From assembly GCA_017792365.1 (NCBI GenBank), contig CP051229.1:1178001-1242000 (forward strand): a stretch of 64,000 bases of DNA. Reading direction: 5' to 3'. Of the stretch, positions 18,267 to 28,546 are shown piece after piece (position 1 is the first letter of the stretch; the number at the start of each line of letters is the position of its first letter). The notes below the pieces were generated by a model, which was not told where the DNA came from, did not search any database, and worked only from the letters and a program-made list of their open reading frames with translations. The translations under genes were made by a program, and so were the position numbers. The DNA comes from Hyphomonas sp. GTDB lineage: Bacteria; Pseudomonadota; Alphaproteobacteria; Caulobacterales; Hyphomonadaceae.

Positions 18267-21063
18267 CTAAAGCCCCAATCGGGCGGCCCTGATCCCGGCG
18301 ACCTCCGTCTGGGCCTCCACCAACGCCGCATCCACAGCAGCAAAATCCGGCAACTTCATCACCCGCGCCAGCCACGCCTTGAGGCCCGGCGAAGCGTCAT
18401 CCGGTGAGAACCCATCGCCAGCGGCGATCCTCAAGGCCTGTTGCAGGTCAAGGTAGAGATCGAGCGCATTCCCTAGCGTCCGCCCCTCCTGCTCCGTCAG
18501 CCGTCCTGCCTCCAGCAGCGCGTCAATCGCGACCCGCGTCGCCTGCGTTTCGCCGCTAGACACCAGATCGCCCGCCTTCAGGAGTTCGTGCTGCACAATG
18601 AACTCGATATCGATCAGCCCGCCATTCCACAGCTTGAGATCCCAGTGCGACGACGCTGGCCGCTCGCGAAGCAATCGCTCACGCATGTCCACCACATCAG
18701 CCGTCACCCCATCGTCCGCCGCCTTGGCGGCGATCGCACGGCCGCGCACATCCCTTATCCGCGAAATCAGGTCCGGATCACCCGCAACCGGACGCAGCCG
18801 CGTCAACGCCATGAACTCCCATGTCCATGCATCGCCCTCATAGTATTGCTCGAAAGACGAGAACTTGACGGCCACAGGCCCCGCCTTGCCGGACGGCCGA
18901 AGCTGCATGTCGACCTCGTATAGCGCGCCCTTCCGTCGGCGCCGACAACGCCGCCACGAGCCGCTGTACAAACCGCGCCGCCAGTTGCCCGCCGCCCTCT
19001 TCAGCCTCGTACACCAGCATCAGGTCGAGATCAGACGTGGGCGACAGTTCGCGCCCGCCGAACTTGCCGAGCGCACAAACGACCCACTTGCCGATCGTGC
19101 CCTCGTATCGCCCCAGCACTTCGCGCTCAGCGACCTTTGCGAGGCCCACCACACATGCATCGGCGAGGTCGGCATAGGCCCGCCCCGCATCAAGCGATCC
19201 GATCTGCCGCCTCAACAGCTGGTACCCGATCCGGAACGCCTCCTCACGATGATAGCGCCGCGCAATGTTCAGCAACTCTTCAAAATCATCCGACCGCGAC
19301 AGCAGCTTTTCCAGCTCCCGCTCGCGGCCGCCAGGCTTGTCCTGCGATACAGGGCTCTGAAACCGGCGCTCCATCATGGCGTCCAACAGCGCCGGGCGTC
19401 GCGCCAGGTCCCGCGCCAGCTGCGGCGCAAACGCCATTGTTTCGATCAGCTCGGTCGCGATCGCCGGTTCCTGCAGCAGAAGCGACATCGTCTGAACCCC
19501 AGACGGCAATGCCCCGAAGAAATCGGCAAATCGCGCAAACGCCGTATCCGGCTCCCCGACGTCGGACATGCACTGAAGCAGTCTCGGCCCCAGCGATGTC
19601 AGCAATTGCTGCCCCCGCGCCGACCGGGTCGCCGCCACCCCGCCGCGATGCCATTTCTGGAACGTCTGGATCACCTTCGACGGCTCGGTGAATCCCATCT
19701 CCTCCAGGGTCTCGACCGTACCGGGGTCCTCGTCGACGCCCGTGAACACCAGGTTGCCCGCCGCGCCAGACAGCCTTTCCTCCTCGGCGAACAAATCGGA
19801 ATAGACGTCGTGAACAAACCTGCGAACGGCCCGCACATCGGCCTCGAACGCTTCCAGATCGCCATACCCGTACAGCGCCGCAACCTGCGCCCGGCGCTCA
19901 GGGTTGTCCGACAGCTTGTGCGTCTGCTCATCGTTGAGCATCTGGATCCTGTGCTCCAGCCCGCGCAGGAAATCGTAGGCCCGGCAAAGGTCAGCGCACA
20001 CGTCCGGCTCGACAACGCCGGCCTCCACCAGCCCGCCGAGCGCCGCCTTGGTGCCTGAAATCCGCAGCTCCGGACGCCGCCCGCCAAGAATCAGCTGCTG
20101 TACCTGCGCGAAGAACTCGATCTCGCGGATGCCGCCCCGACCCAGCTTCACATCGAAGGCCTTCGCCTCCAGCGATTCATGCCCGCCATGCGAATGGATC
20201 TGGCGCTTGATCGAGTGGATGTCGGCAATCGCCCAGTAATCGAGGTGCCGCCGCCATACGAACGGCTCCAGCTCCTGCAGATAGTCTGCGCCCACATTCT
20301 CATCGCCTGCACACACGCGCGCCTTGATGTGCGCCATGCGCTCCCAGTTCTGCCCGACGCTCTCGTAATACGTATGCGCAAACTGCGTCGTCACCACCGG
20401 CGCCGTCGAACCCGGATCAGGACGCAGACGAAGGTCTGTCCTGAAGACATACCCATCCTCGGTGCGCTCCTCGAGAAACCGCACAAGGTCCGTCGCGATC
20501 TTCATCATGTTCTGCTTCAGCCGCGGTCCGCCGGCCGGGCACGTATCGAGGTCGAAGAGCAGGATGAGATCGACATCGCTCGAGTAGTTCAGCTCGTGCG
20601 CGCCCATCTTGCCCATTGCCAGCGCGAAGAAACCCGGAAGATCATCCCGCTCCGCCGCGTCACCAAATCGGCCATTGGCCCAGCCGTCACGGATCGCCAG
20701 ACGCAGGCCCGTCTGCACCGACACATCCGCCAGTTCAGTCAGCCGCTGAACCACCCCATCAAGGTCCCACTCACCGGCAAGGTCCGCCGCCGCGATCACT
20801 GCGTGCGCCGCTTCCTTCGCCCGGCGCATCGCCCCCATGGCCTGGCCAGCATCTGCGAGCGACGCCGCATCGCTCATCGCATTCAGCTTCGCGCGAAAGA
20901 TGTCATCCGGCGATCTCGCCCTCAATTCGTCCAGGAGCTCTTCGCGCCGGCGCAGGGTCCGCATCAGATAGGGCGCCAGCTCGGCCCCGCGCGCCAATGC
21001 AGACGCACAGCCGCTGTCTGCGCCTGCAACAGGTCCAAAACCTAACGGCTTAAGTGACGGCAT
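18267..21063 (-). CDS. glnE: Bifunctional glutamine synthetase adenylyltransferase/deadenylylase, frameshifted
   Basis: GlnE adds AMP to glutamine synthetase, or removes it, according to nitrogen status. Both nucleotidyltransferase domains are present. The first has ALGKMGAHELNYSSDVDLIL, written here as MGAHELNYSSDVDLI, with FRTDLRLRPDP; the second has LGKFGGRELSPTSDLDLMLV. A single frame change near 18930 separates the first 720 residues from the last 220 (ALYEVDMQLRPSGKAGPVAV). Joined, it has about 932 residues, near the usual 950-980. Its start overlaps the end of the kinase gene by 14 bases. A short gap with no minus-strand gene separates it from the sigma-factor operon. Confidence 0.93.
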
Positions 21064-22510
21064 CGGGTTCCCGGCGGATCAGCTTCATTCGACCGCCCGT
21101 GATTGCCTTGCTTGAGGCCGCTGGCAACACCAGAGCCACCTCAAGACCCGGCATCGATCCGCTTCCAAGCCCTTCGCCAAGTCGCAGTTCGCCGCGATGC
21201 GCCTCCGCGACGGCCGCCGCAAGGCTGAGCCCCAGACCACTCCCCGGCTGGCTGCGCGACTGCTCCAGCCTCACGAAGCGTTCCACAGCGCGCTCCCGGT
21301 CCGCCTCCGGTATCCCGGGTCCAGAATCTGCCACCACTAGCGCGAACGCGCCATCGCGCTCGCGCTGCGCCCGCATCTGGATCCGCCCGCGAACAGGCGT
21401 GTACTTGACCGCATTGTCGAGCAGATTGGCCATGGCCTGCGCCACCAGATCGCGATCGGCGTGCACCCACAACTCGCCATCGCTGACATACTCGAACGCC
21501 AGACCCTGCTCCTCACAGACCGGCTCATAGAGGTCGGACAACTCGTCTGCGATCTCGACCAGGTTCAACCGCCGGAAAGAACCGGTCGCCCCAGCCTGCA
21601 CACGCGACAATCTGAGGATCGCGTTGAACGTCGCCAACACCCCGTCCACGTCGTCGATCGACCGGGCCAGCGCGGCAACTTGCGCATCTGGCTCGGTCTC
21701 CTTCAGGCCCGCCTCCAGCCGGTTCCTCAGCCGGGTAAGCGGCGACCGCAGATCGTGGGCAATTGAATCGCCCGCCGAACGTGACGAGACAACCAACCGC
21801 TCCAGCTTGGCCAGCATCGCATTCAGTTGCTGGGACAGCCGGTCGAACTCATCGCCCGACCCCGCCACCGGCGCCCGCCTCGACAGGTCGCCAGCCATCA
21901 CGCCCTCGGTGGTTCGCGACAGCTGCTCCGCTCGGCGCGCCGCCGAACGCGAAATCACGACGCCGCCAACCAGCGACAGCACCAGACCGACCAGCGCCGA
22001 CCGCCAGACCACCGTGCTGACCCGCCGGTTGATTTCGCCAAGGTCGCCAACATCGTAAGCCACGAGCAGAACGCCGCCTTCGGCCAGACGCGAAATCCGC
22101 CCCTCGGCCGAACGCCGCGAAGGTTCGCCCCCCGGCGTCCGCGCATCGTAATTGAACTTGACGTCCACCACCTCGCCCAGCGGCGGGGCCTGCGCAGGCA
22201 GGACGTCAAAATCCCCGGCGCTCTTTGCGCCGTCCGCATCCTGAAGAAGGTAGAAGAACTTGCCGCGGGCCTGCGACCGCTCGATCACAGCCTGGTTCAG
22301 ACGATCGAAGCCGCCGCCGCGATAGGCGGCAGACAGCTCCTGAAACTCCGCATTCAGCTCGCCATTGGCCTGACGGTCCAGCTGCCCGGCCGTCTCATAG
22401 TAGAGATAGCCGAGCAGCGAAGCAGCAAAGACGATGAAGATCGACGCGTGAACTAGAGCCAGCCGGAACGTGGTCGTGCGAACAAGCGCCGGCAGCCGGC
22501 CCAGATTCAT
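21050..22510 (-). CDS. HAMP-domain sensor histidine kinase
   Basis: Two membrane segments (about residues 17-38 and 168-190) bracket a periplasmic domain. A HAMP linker follows (GVMAGDLSRRAPVAGSGDEF), then the phosphoacceptor box DSIAHDLRSPLTRLR. ATPase motifs are NLLDNAVKYTP, VADSGPGIPEADRERAVERF and GSGLGLSLAAAV. The gene overlaps the response-regulator stop by four bases (ATGA), so the two form a coupled pair. The signal it senses is unknown; its place between degP and glnE is a gene order shared with rhizobia and Caulobacter relatives. Confidence 0.9.
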   Translation of the reverse strand: MNLGRLPALVRTTTFRLALVHASIFIVFAASLLGYLYYETAGQLDRQANGELNAEFQELSAAYRGGGFDRLNQAVIERSQARGKFFYLLQDADGAKSAGDFDVLPAQAPPLGEVVDVKFNYDARTPGGEPSRRSAEGRISRLAEGGVLLVAYDVGDLGEINRRVSTVVWRSALVGLVLSLVGGVVISRSAARRAEQLSRTTEGVMAGDLSRRAPVAGSGDEFDRLSQQLNAMLAKLERLVVSSRSAGDSIAHDLRSPLTRLRNRLEAGLKETEPDAQVAALARSIDDVDGVLATFNAILRLSRVQAGATGSFRRLNLVEIADELSDLYEPVCEEQGLAFEYVSDGELWVHADRDLVAQAMANLLDNAVKYTPVRGRIQMRAQRERDGAFALVVADSGPGIPEADRERAVERFVRLEQSRSQPGSGLGLSLAAAVAEAHRGELRLGEGLGSGSMPGLEVALVLPAASSKAITGGRMKLIRREPDAVT

Positions 22511-23178
22511 GCTTCAAGCCGATACCCTGCGCCGCGCACGGTATGAAGCAACGGGCGATCGAAATCCTTGTCGATCTTGCCGCGCAACCGCGAGACATGC
22601 ACGTCAATGACATTGGTCTGAGGATCGAAGTGATAGTCCCAGACCTTCTCGAGCAGCATCGTGCGGGTCACAACCTGCCCTGCATGCCGCATCAGAAACT
22701 CGAGCAGCCGGAACTCGCGCGGCTGCAGATCGATCTTCACGCCATCGCGCACCACCGTCCGCGCCAGCAGATCCATCTCAAGCCCGCCCACCGACAGGCG
22801 CGTCGCAGGCGATTCCGTATTGCCGCGACGCCCCAGCGCCTCGACACGCGCTACCAGTTCGCTCGGCGCGTACGGTTTGACGAGATAATCGTCGCCGCCC
22901 GCCTGCAGACCCTCAACGCGATGATCGACCTCGCCAAGCGCAGACAGGAACAGCGCGGGCGCACGGCCTCCGCTGTCGCGATAGCTCGTCAGCAGCTTGA
23001 TGCCGTCCATATTCGGCAGCATCCGGTCGACCACGAGCGCATCATACTCGGTGGACCGCGCCTGGTTCAGGCCTGACGCCCCGTCGCCGCAAACGTCCAC
23101 GTTGTGGCCCGCATCCGACAGGACCCCACGAACGAATTGCGCCGCGTCGGCGTCATCCTCGATCAGCAGTACTCGCAT
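22507..23178 (-). CDS. OmpR/PhoB-family response regulator
   Basis: The receiver domain has EDD at 7-9, the phosphorylated Asp in ALVVDRMLPNMDG, and KPYAPSEL. The C-terminal winged helix shows LQPREFRLLEFLMRHAGQVV, shortened to REFRLLEFLMRHAG, and TNVIDVHVSRLRGKID. At 223 residues it is a normal OmpR-type regulator. It is the partner of the overlapping kinase gene and lies 12 bases from the degP stop, so all three are probably co-transcribed. Confidence 0.93.
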   Translation of the reverse strand: MRVLLIEDDADAAQFVRGVLSDAGHNVDVCGDGASGLNQARSTEYDALVVDRMLPNMDGIKLLTSYRDSGGRAPALFLSALGEVDHRVEGLQAGGDDYLVKPYAPSELVARVEALGRRGNTESPATRLSVGGLEMDLLARTVVRDGVKIDLQPREFRLLEFLMRHAGQVVTRTMLLEKVWDYHFDPQTNVIDVHVSRLRGKIDKDFDRPLLHTVRGAGYRLEA

Positions 23179-23190
23179 TCGCTCCTTATC

Positions 23191-24710
23191 CTACTTGATC
23201 TTCACCGGCAGCAGCAGGGCGCGCTCGCCACAGAACTGCCGATTACAGAAGCCCACCAGCATCACAATGTCTTCCTTGCCCGCGCTCTCCGCTTCGGAAA
23301 TGATCCGCTGCAGGTCGGCCGGCGTCGCAAGGTCGGTTCCGTTCGCGGTCAGCAGCGCATCGCCAACCCGCACGCCCGCTTCCACCAGCGCGCCATCGTC
23401 TCCCAGCGTCACCACCAGAAGCCCGGCCTCCTCGTCAGTATAAGCAAACCGCTCGGTCTCTTCCGCGCCGAATGCCCGAACCGTACCGCCCAGCACCGAG
23501 ACGTCGCTATCCATCTCCTGCGGCTGCACGAACTCGAGCTCTCCATCCGCATCGAGCGCCGTGTTGATCGCCGCATCGCGCTCGGCGACCGTCACCCAGA
23601 TCGTCTGCTCCTGACCATTGCGGATCAGCTTGAACGAATTCCGCGACCCGGCGAGCAGGCTGCCGACTTTTCGCGTCAGATCGCGCTGGTCGGTGACTTC
23701 CTCGTCATTCACCGCGATGATGATGTCTTCGCGTTTGATGCCGCTGGCCGCCGCCGGTCCGCCGTCAGTAACGCGCGACACGACAGCGCCCTTCTCAGTC
23801 GTCAGGCCATAGGCTTCGACAACACGCGGATTGAGGCTCTGGATCTCAACCCCCAGCCAGCCGCGCGTAACCTTGCCGTCCTTGATCAGCGCATCGGTGA
23901 TCTTCTGCGCCATGCTGGCCTGGATCGCGAAACCGATACCGACGCTCCCGCCCGTTTCGGAGAAGATCGCGGTGTTCACGCCGATTACCTCACCATTCAG
24001 GTTGAACGTCGGCCCGCCGGAATTCCCCCGGTTGATCGAAGCGTCGACCTGGATGAAGTCGTTATACGTAACGCCGTCCAGCGTCCGGCCATCGGCCGAA
24101 ACAATGCCGGCCGTCGCCGTGCCGCCAAGACCGAACGGGTTGCCGACCGCAACCACCCAGTCGCCGACCCGCGGCTTGTTGTTGGTGATGAAGTTCACAT
24201 GCGGGTACGAGCCCGACCGCTTCACCTTGAGCACGGCAAGGTCGGTATCCTGGTCCGAGCCGACGATCTCCGCTTCCAGCTCATCGCCATTGTCGAGCAC
24301 CACCACAACCTCACGGGCGTTCTCGATCACGTGGTGGTTGGTCACCACATAGCCGTCGCTGGTGATGAAGAAGCCGGAGCCGAGCGACCGGCCTTCCCGG
24401 TTGCGCTCCGGACGCGGCGATTCTTCATCCTCGCCGTTCTGCTCCTCCTCGAAGTCGTCAAATCCCGGCAAGCCGCGGAACGGCTCAGGCGCTGCGCCAG
24501 CCGCGAGGTGTCGATCTCGGTCACGACCTCGATGCTGACCACGGCCGGGCTCACCTGATCCACCAGATCGGCAAAGCTCATCGGCGCGCCGGCAGGCGGC
24601 GAAACGGTAATGGCGCGACTTGACTGTGCGTGCACCGCCGGGCTGGCCGCAAGCGCAACCGCCGCGAGCACCGCTCCAACTGCGCCTGAGAGATTCGACC
24701 GTCTCGTCAT
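23191..24710 (-). CDS. degP: DegP/HtrA periplasmic serine protease, frameshifted
   Basis: HtrA proteases degrade or refold damaged periplasmic proteins. A signal peptide (SGAVGAVLAAVALAASPAVHA) opens the gene. The catalytic triad is visible as His in VVTNHHVIE, Asp in DQDTDLAVLKV and Ser in NRGNSGGP. Two PDZ domains follow (GWLGVEIQSLNP to RNGQEQTIWV, and a second ending in MLVGFCNRQ). A frame change near 24478 lies between the signal region and the protease domain. The unusual acidic linker FDDFEEEQNGEDEE precedes the protease domain. The second PDZ domain is weak. Confidence 0.93.
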
Positions 24711-24953
24711 TCCTGACTGCCTCACGTTTCGAGTATGCCGTCCATGCGCCCTTCGGGCCGCACCGTCGCGCTGACATTGGCGCTGCGGATATTCTCCGCG
24801 CACAGGCTACCCGCCTGCATCGCAGAGTTCGAAGCTCCAATCTGCTTTACAATAAGGCAATCGTGCGGCGAGTCGGAAGGGCTGCTGCCCACGAATTGTC
24901 TCGCAATTCAGCCCAAACGCGATTTTTTGGAAGGAACCTGCCCCCAGCAGGCG

Positions 24954-25343
24954 TCAGCGCTCGTCCAGCGGCGACAAATCCTTGCGCCGCTTGGAAAACA
25001 GGCGCGCCGCAATCGCCCCGCCAATCCCGAGCAGCAGGATGAAGGGAAACAGCCAGATCAGCATGCCCGCGCCATCGCTCGGCGGGCGCAGCAGCACGTA
25101 CTGCCCATAGCGGTCCGTGAAGAATTCCCGGATGTCGTCGCTCGACCGGCCTTCATCGACCTGTTGCCGGATCTGCCGCCGCATATCCATCGCAATGTCA
25201 GCCGTTGAATGCGAAACCGGCTCGCTGTCGCACACCACACAGCGGATTTCGCGCATCAGCGACTGCGCACGCGCCTCGTCAGCCGGATCCTCCAGCGGCG
25301 TGTCAGCCCCGATCACCACCGCCATGACCAGTGCGGCAATCAT
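24954..25343 (-). CDS. ccmH: Cytochrome c maturation protein CcmH/CycL
   Basis: CcmH acts in the periplasm with CcmF to reduce apocytochrome c and attach heme. The 129-residue protein has an N-terminal signal/anchor, the thiol motif RCVVCDSEPV, the helical FTDRYGQYVLLRPP segment and a C-terminal membrane helix (LIWLFPFILLLGIGGAIAA). This is the short one-domain form. Its start overlaps the ccmF stop by four bases. CcmG, often encoded between ccmF and ccmH, is not here. Confidence 0.93.
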   Translation of the reverse strand: MIAALVMAVVIGADTPLEDPADEARAQSLMREIRCVVCDSEPVSHSTADIAMDMRRQIRQQVDEGRSSDDIREFFTDRYGQYVLLRPPSDGAGMLIWLFPFILLLGIGGAIAARLFSKRRKDLSPLDER

Positions 25344-27309
25344 GCAGGCGCTCCATCCGGCGCAGGCGCAGCAGCCCCCTCATCCTTCACAGGCACATCC
25401 GCCTTCGCTTCAGCGCGCCGGCGACGCGCAGACAGCGACACCAACCCGCCAATCGCGATCAGGATCGCACCGCCGAACACCCAGTCGATCAGCGGATGGT
25501 GCGAAATGCGGATGCGCCACGCGCCGGGCTGCTCCCTGACCGACTCGCCAAGCGCAACATAGACATCGCCGCCCGGCGTCTTGCGCAGCGCAACCTCGGT
25601 CGTCGGCGTACCAGACACCGGATAGACGCGCTTCTCCGGCCGCATCGAGCTTGTCTGCCCGTTATGCGTCACCGCCACATCCGCGCGCGTCGCATAATAG
25701 TTCGGCCCCTCGATGTCGCGCACGCCGTTGAACGTGAACGTACGCCCGTTCATTTCGATCTGATCGCCCGGCGACATCACGAATGTCCGCTCGATCCGCG
25801 CCGCGCTTTCCGTCGCCGCGCCGATCACGAAGAACGCCAGCCCGATATGGGCGATGGTCATGCCCCACACCGACCGGTCGAGCTTCAGCGCGCGCGTCAG
25901 GCCGCCGCCGCCAATCCGTCGCGTCATGTCGGTGATCACGCCAGCGAACACCCACGCGCCGACGAACACCCCAAGCCAAGCCAGAACGACCATCCATATA
26001 CCAGCATCGCGACCACCGCCGCCGCCACTGCAAACCCGGCAGCCGGCGCCAGCCGTCTGGCCAGCGGCGCGACCTCCGCCTTGCGCCATGGCGACATCTC
26101 GGCAAACGGCAGGAACAGAAACAGCACCGCCATCATCGGCGCCACCGTCATCAGGAAGTACGGCTCCTGGATGGAAATGGTCGCCCCGAACGCTTCCGTC
26201 ACCAGCGGCAACAGGGTCCCGGCGACCACGGTCGCAGCCGCCACAGAAAGAAACAGGTTATTGAGGATCAGCGCGCCTTCGCGGCTCACCGGATCGAATT
26301 CCGGCCCGTTCATCAGCTTCGGCGCACGCCAGGCATAAAGCGAAAACGCCCCGCCTCCAGCAGCCGCCAGCCCCATCAGCAACAGCATCCCGCGTTCCGG
26401 ATCGACCGCGAACGCATGCACCGATGTCAGAACGCCGGACCGCACAAGGAAGGCGCCAAGGATCGACAGGCAGAACGTCAACACGGCGAGGAACGCAGTC
26501 CACGAGGCCATCCCGCCGCGCTTCTGCGTCACCAGCAGCGAGTGCACCAGCGCGGCCCCAACCAGCCATGGCATGAACGAAGCGTTCTCGACCGGATCCC
26601 AGAACCACCAGCCGCCCCAGCCCAACTCGTAGTAGGCCCAGATCGAACCCAGCGCGATGCCGATCGTCAACATGCTCCAGGCCGTCAGAGCCCACGGCCG
26701 CGTGCGCTTGGCCCAGTCCTGATCGATGCGCCCGATGATCAGGCCGGCAGCCGCAATCGAGAACACGAACGAGAACCCGACATATCCGAGATACAGAAAC
26801 GGCGGATGCAGCGCCAACGCCGGGTCCTGCAGCAGCGGGTTCAGACCGCCGCCATCCATCGGCGCCGGGTCGAGCCGCACGAACGGGCTCGAGGCGAACA
26901 GAAGGTAGCACAGCGACGCAACCGTCAGCAGGCCCTGCACCCCCAGCGCCTTCGCGCGCAGCTCGTCGTCCCGCATCACCAGCGCGGCAACGCTGCCAAA
27001 GCCCGCCGTGATCACGCACCACAACAGCATCGAGCCCTCGTGGTTACCCCACGTCCCAGCAATCCGGTACATGATCGGCTTCAGCGAGTGCGAATTCTGC
27101 GCGACCAGCTCAATGGAAAAATCCAGCCGGACGAAACTGATGATCAGCAGGATGAACGACATCAGGAGGAACACGCCCGTCGACACCGCCAGCCGCTGCA
27201 CAGCAACGCCGCCGCCTGCCCCCACATTCGTGGTCAGCCCCACCGCCGCCTGCGCGCCAGCCGCCGCCAGCGCCATGAAGGCCAGCAGGTGTCCAAGTTC
27301 AGCGATCAA
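25340..27309 (-). CDS. ccmF: Heme lyase subunit CcmF, frameshifted
   Basis: CcmF receives heme from CcmE and joins it to apocytochrome c. The protein is a multi-pass membrane protein. It carries the Trp-rich heme-handling motif GWGGWWFWDPVENASFMPW and other family blocks: RIAGTWGNHEGSMLLWC, ALHPPFLYLGYVGFS and FLVRSGVLTSVHAFAVDP. A frame change near 25985-25995 splits the last quarter (MVVLAWLGVFVGAWVFAGVI). Joined, it has about 656 residues, the usual length. It overlaps ccmE upstream and ccmH downstream by four bases each. Confidence 0.95.
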
Positions 27310-27767
27310 TAGTCCGTACCCGTCGTTGAATAGTCAGCCTCAACCGGCGCCTTGTCGCGCAGGGCCTCATAGACTTCCTTCGGCATGTAATTCTCATCGT
27401 GGCGCGCCAGCACGCGCTTCGCCACCAGCCTGCCGTCAGCGTCGAACTCGCCCTCAGCGACAACGCCCTGCCCCTCTTCGAACAGGTCCGGCAGCAATCC
27501 CTGATAGCTCACCGGCACAGCATGCACGCCGTCCGTAACGCGAAACTCAACCGCGCCATTAGCGCCGCTGCGAATGCTCTGATCCTCGACCAGCCCGCCA
27601 ATGCGCGCTGCAAGCCCGGGCCGGATCACGCCCTCCTCGGCAAGGTCCGAAGGCGCATAGAAATAGGAAACCGTATCGCGCAGCGCCGTAGCGCCGAGCG
27701 CAAGCGCACCAGCCACGAGCACACTCGCGGCCCCGATCATCCATAAGCGTTGTGAACGTTTGCGCAT
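27306..27767 (-). CDS. ccmE: Heme chaperone CcmE
   Basis: CcmE binds heme covalently in the periplasm and hands it to CcmF. After an N-terminal anchor (LWMIGAASVLVAGALALG), the OB-fold domain contains VSYFYAPSDL and VAEGEFDADGRLVAKRVLAR. The heme-binding motif HDENY places the covalent His at residue 123 and the axial Tyr at 127. At 153 residues the length is normal. Confidence 0.96.
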   Translation of the reverse strand: MRKRSQRLWMIGAASVLVAGALALGATALRDTVSYFYAPSDLAEEGVIRPGLAARIGGLVEDQSIRSGANGAVEFRVTDGVHAVPVSYQGLLPDLFEEGQGVVAEGEFDADGRLVAKRVLARHDENYMPKEVYEALRDKAPVEADYSTTGTDY

Positions 27768-27877
27768 CTCTGGGGCGTCACCTCCGGCAGTTTCCCACCC
27801 ACGCCTCTCATGGGCGTACTGGTATACTATATGAACCAGATCGTCGCTCCGCCAGCGTCACAATGGCGCGAGTAGCC

Positions 27878-28546
27878 CTAGTTTTCGGCGGCTTCAGGCG
27901 GCGTTTCAAGCGAATCCGGAGCCAGCACCTCGCGCAGCGCCGCAAACATCTGCAACCGAGGGTCGCCCTCCGGCGCAAGTGATTCCAGCGCCGTCCACGC
28001 CTCCCGCGCCTGATCCCGCCGTCCGGCGTTCCAATCGCCGATCGCGGCGAGGTATCCAAGCCGCAGATCGCTCGGATCAAGCTGGTAGGCGCGCCGATAG
28101 ACCTCGGCAGTCGCCGGATTGACCTCACCGGTCATCTTGAACGCGTTGTCCGCCAGCGCCTTCAGGGCCGGCTGGAAGTCAGGGTTGCGGCGCAGCGCCG
28201 ACTGATAGGCCATCTGCGCCTCCTGCGGCCGCCCGGAAGCCGCCAGCAGGTCGCCCATGAACTTGTGCGGATTGGGGTCCCGCGGATCATCCAGCGCCCG
28301 CTTCTGCAACAGCGCCATCATCTGATCGCCGGTCATCGACTCAGCTGAGGTCCGCGCCTGCTCTTCGAGTTCATTGAGCCGCGCAGACAGCGGCTGGTCC
28401 GCAAGGTCAGGCCGCCCGACCAGCAGATAGGCCCCGAAGCCGATCACCACGGCCACCATCGCGATCACGCGCGTCTGAAGCGATTTCGCCAGGAACCAGC
28501 TAGCGCCAAGCGTCAGCGCAGCCACCAGGATAAGGACGTAGATCAT
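27878..28546 (-). CDS. ccmI: Cytochrome c maturation chaperone CcmI/CycH
   Basis: CcmI holds apocytochrome c for heme attachment. Two N-terminal membrane segments (residues 1-20 and 28-45) are followed by a TPR-rich periplasmic part (NPHKFMGDLLAASGRPQEA, YRRAYQLDPSDLRLGYLA). The gene precedes ccmE by 110 bases and its start overlaps the stop of the kinase gene by four bases, so the two-component genes and ccm genes may share a transcript. The length (222) is shorter than many CycH proteins but fits the alphaproteobacterial form. Confidence 0.88.
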   Translation of the reverse strand: MIYVLILVAALTLGASWFLAKSLQTRVIAMVAVVIGFGAYLLVGRPDLADQPLSARLNELEEQARTSAESMTGDQMMALLQKRALDDPRDPNPHKFMGDLLAASGRPQEAQMAYQSALRRNPDFQPALKALADNAFKMTGEVNPATAEVYRRAYQLDPSDLRLGYLAAIGDWNAGRRDQAREAWTALESLAPEGDPRLQMFAALREVLAPDSLETPPEAAEN

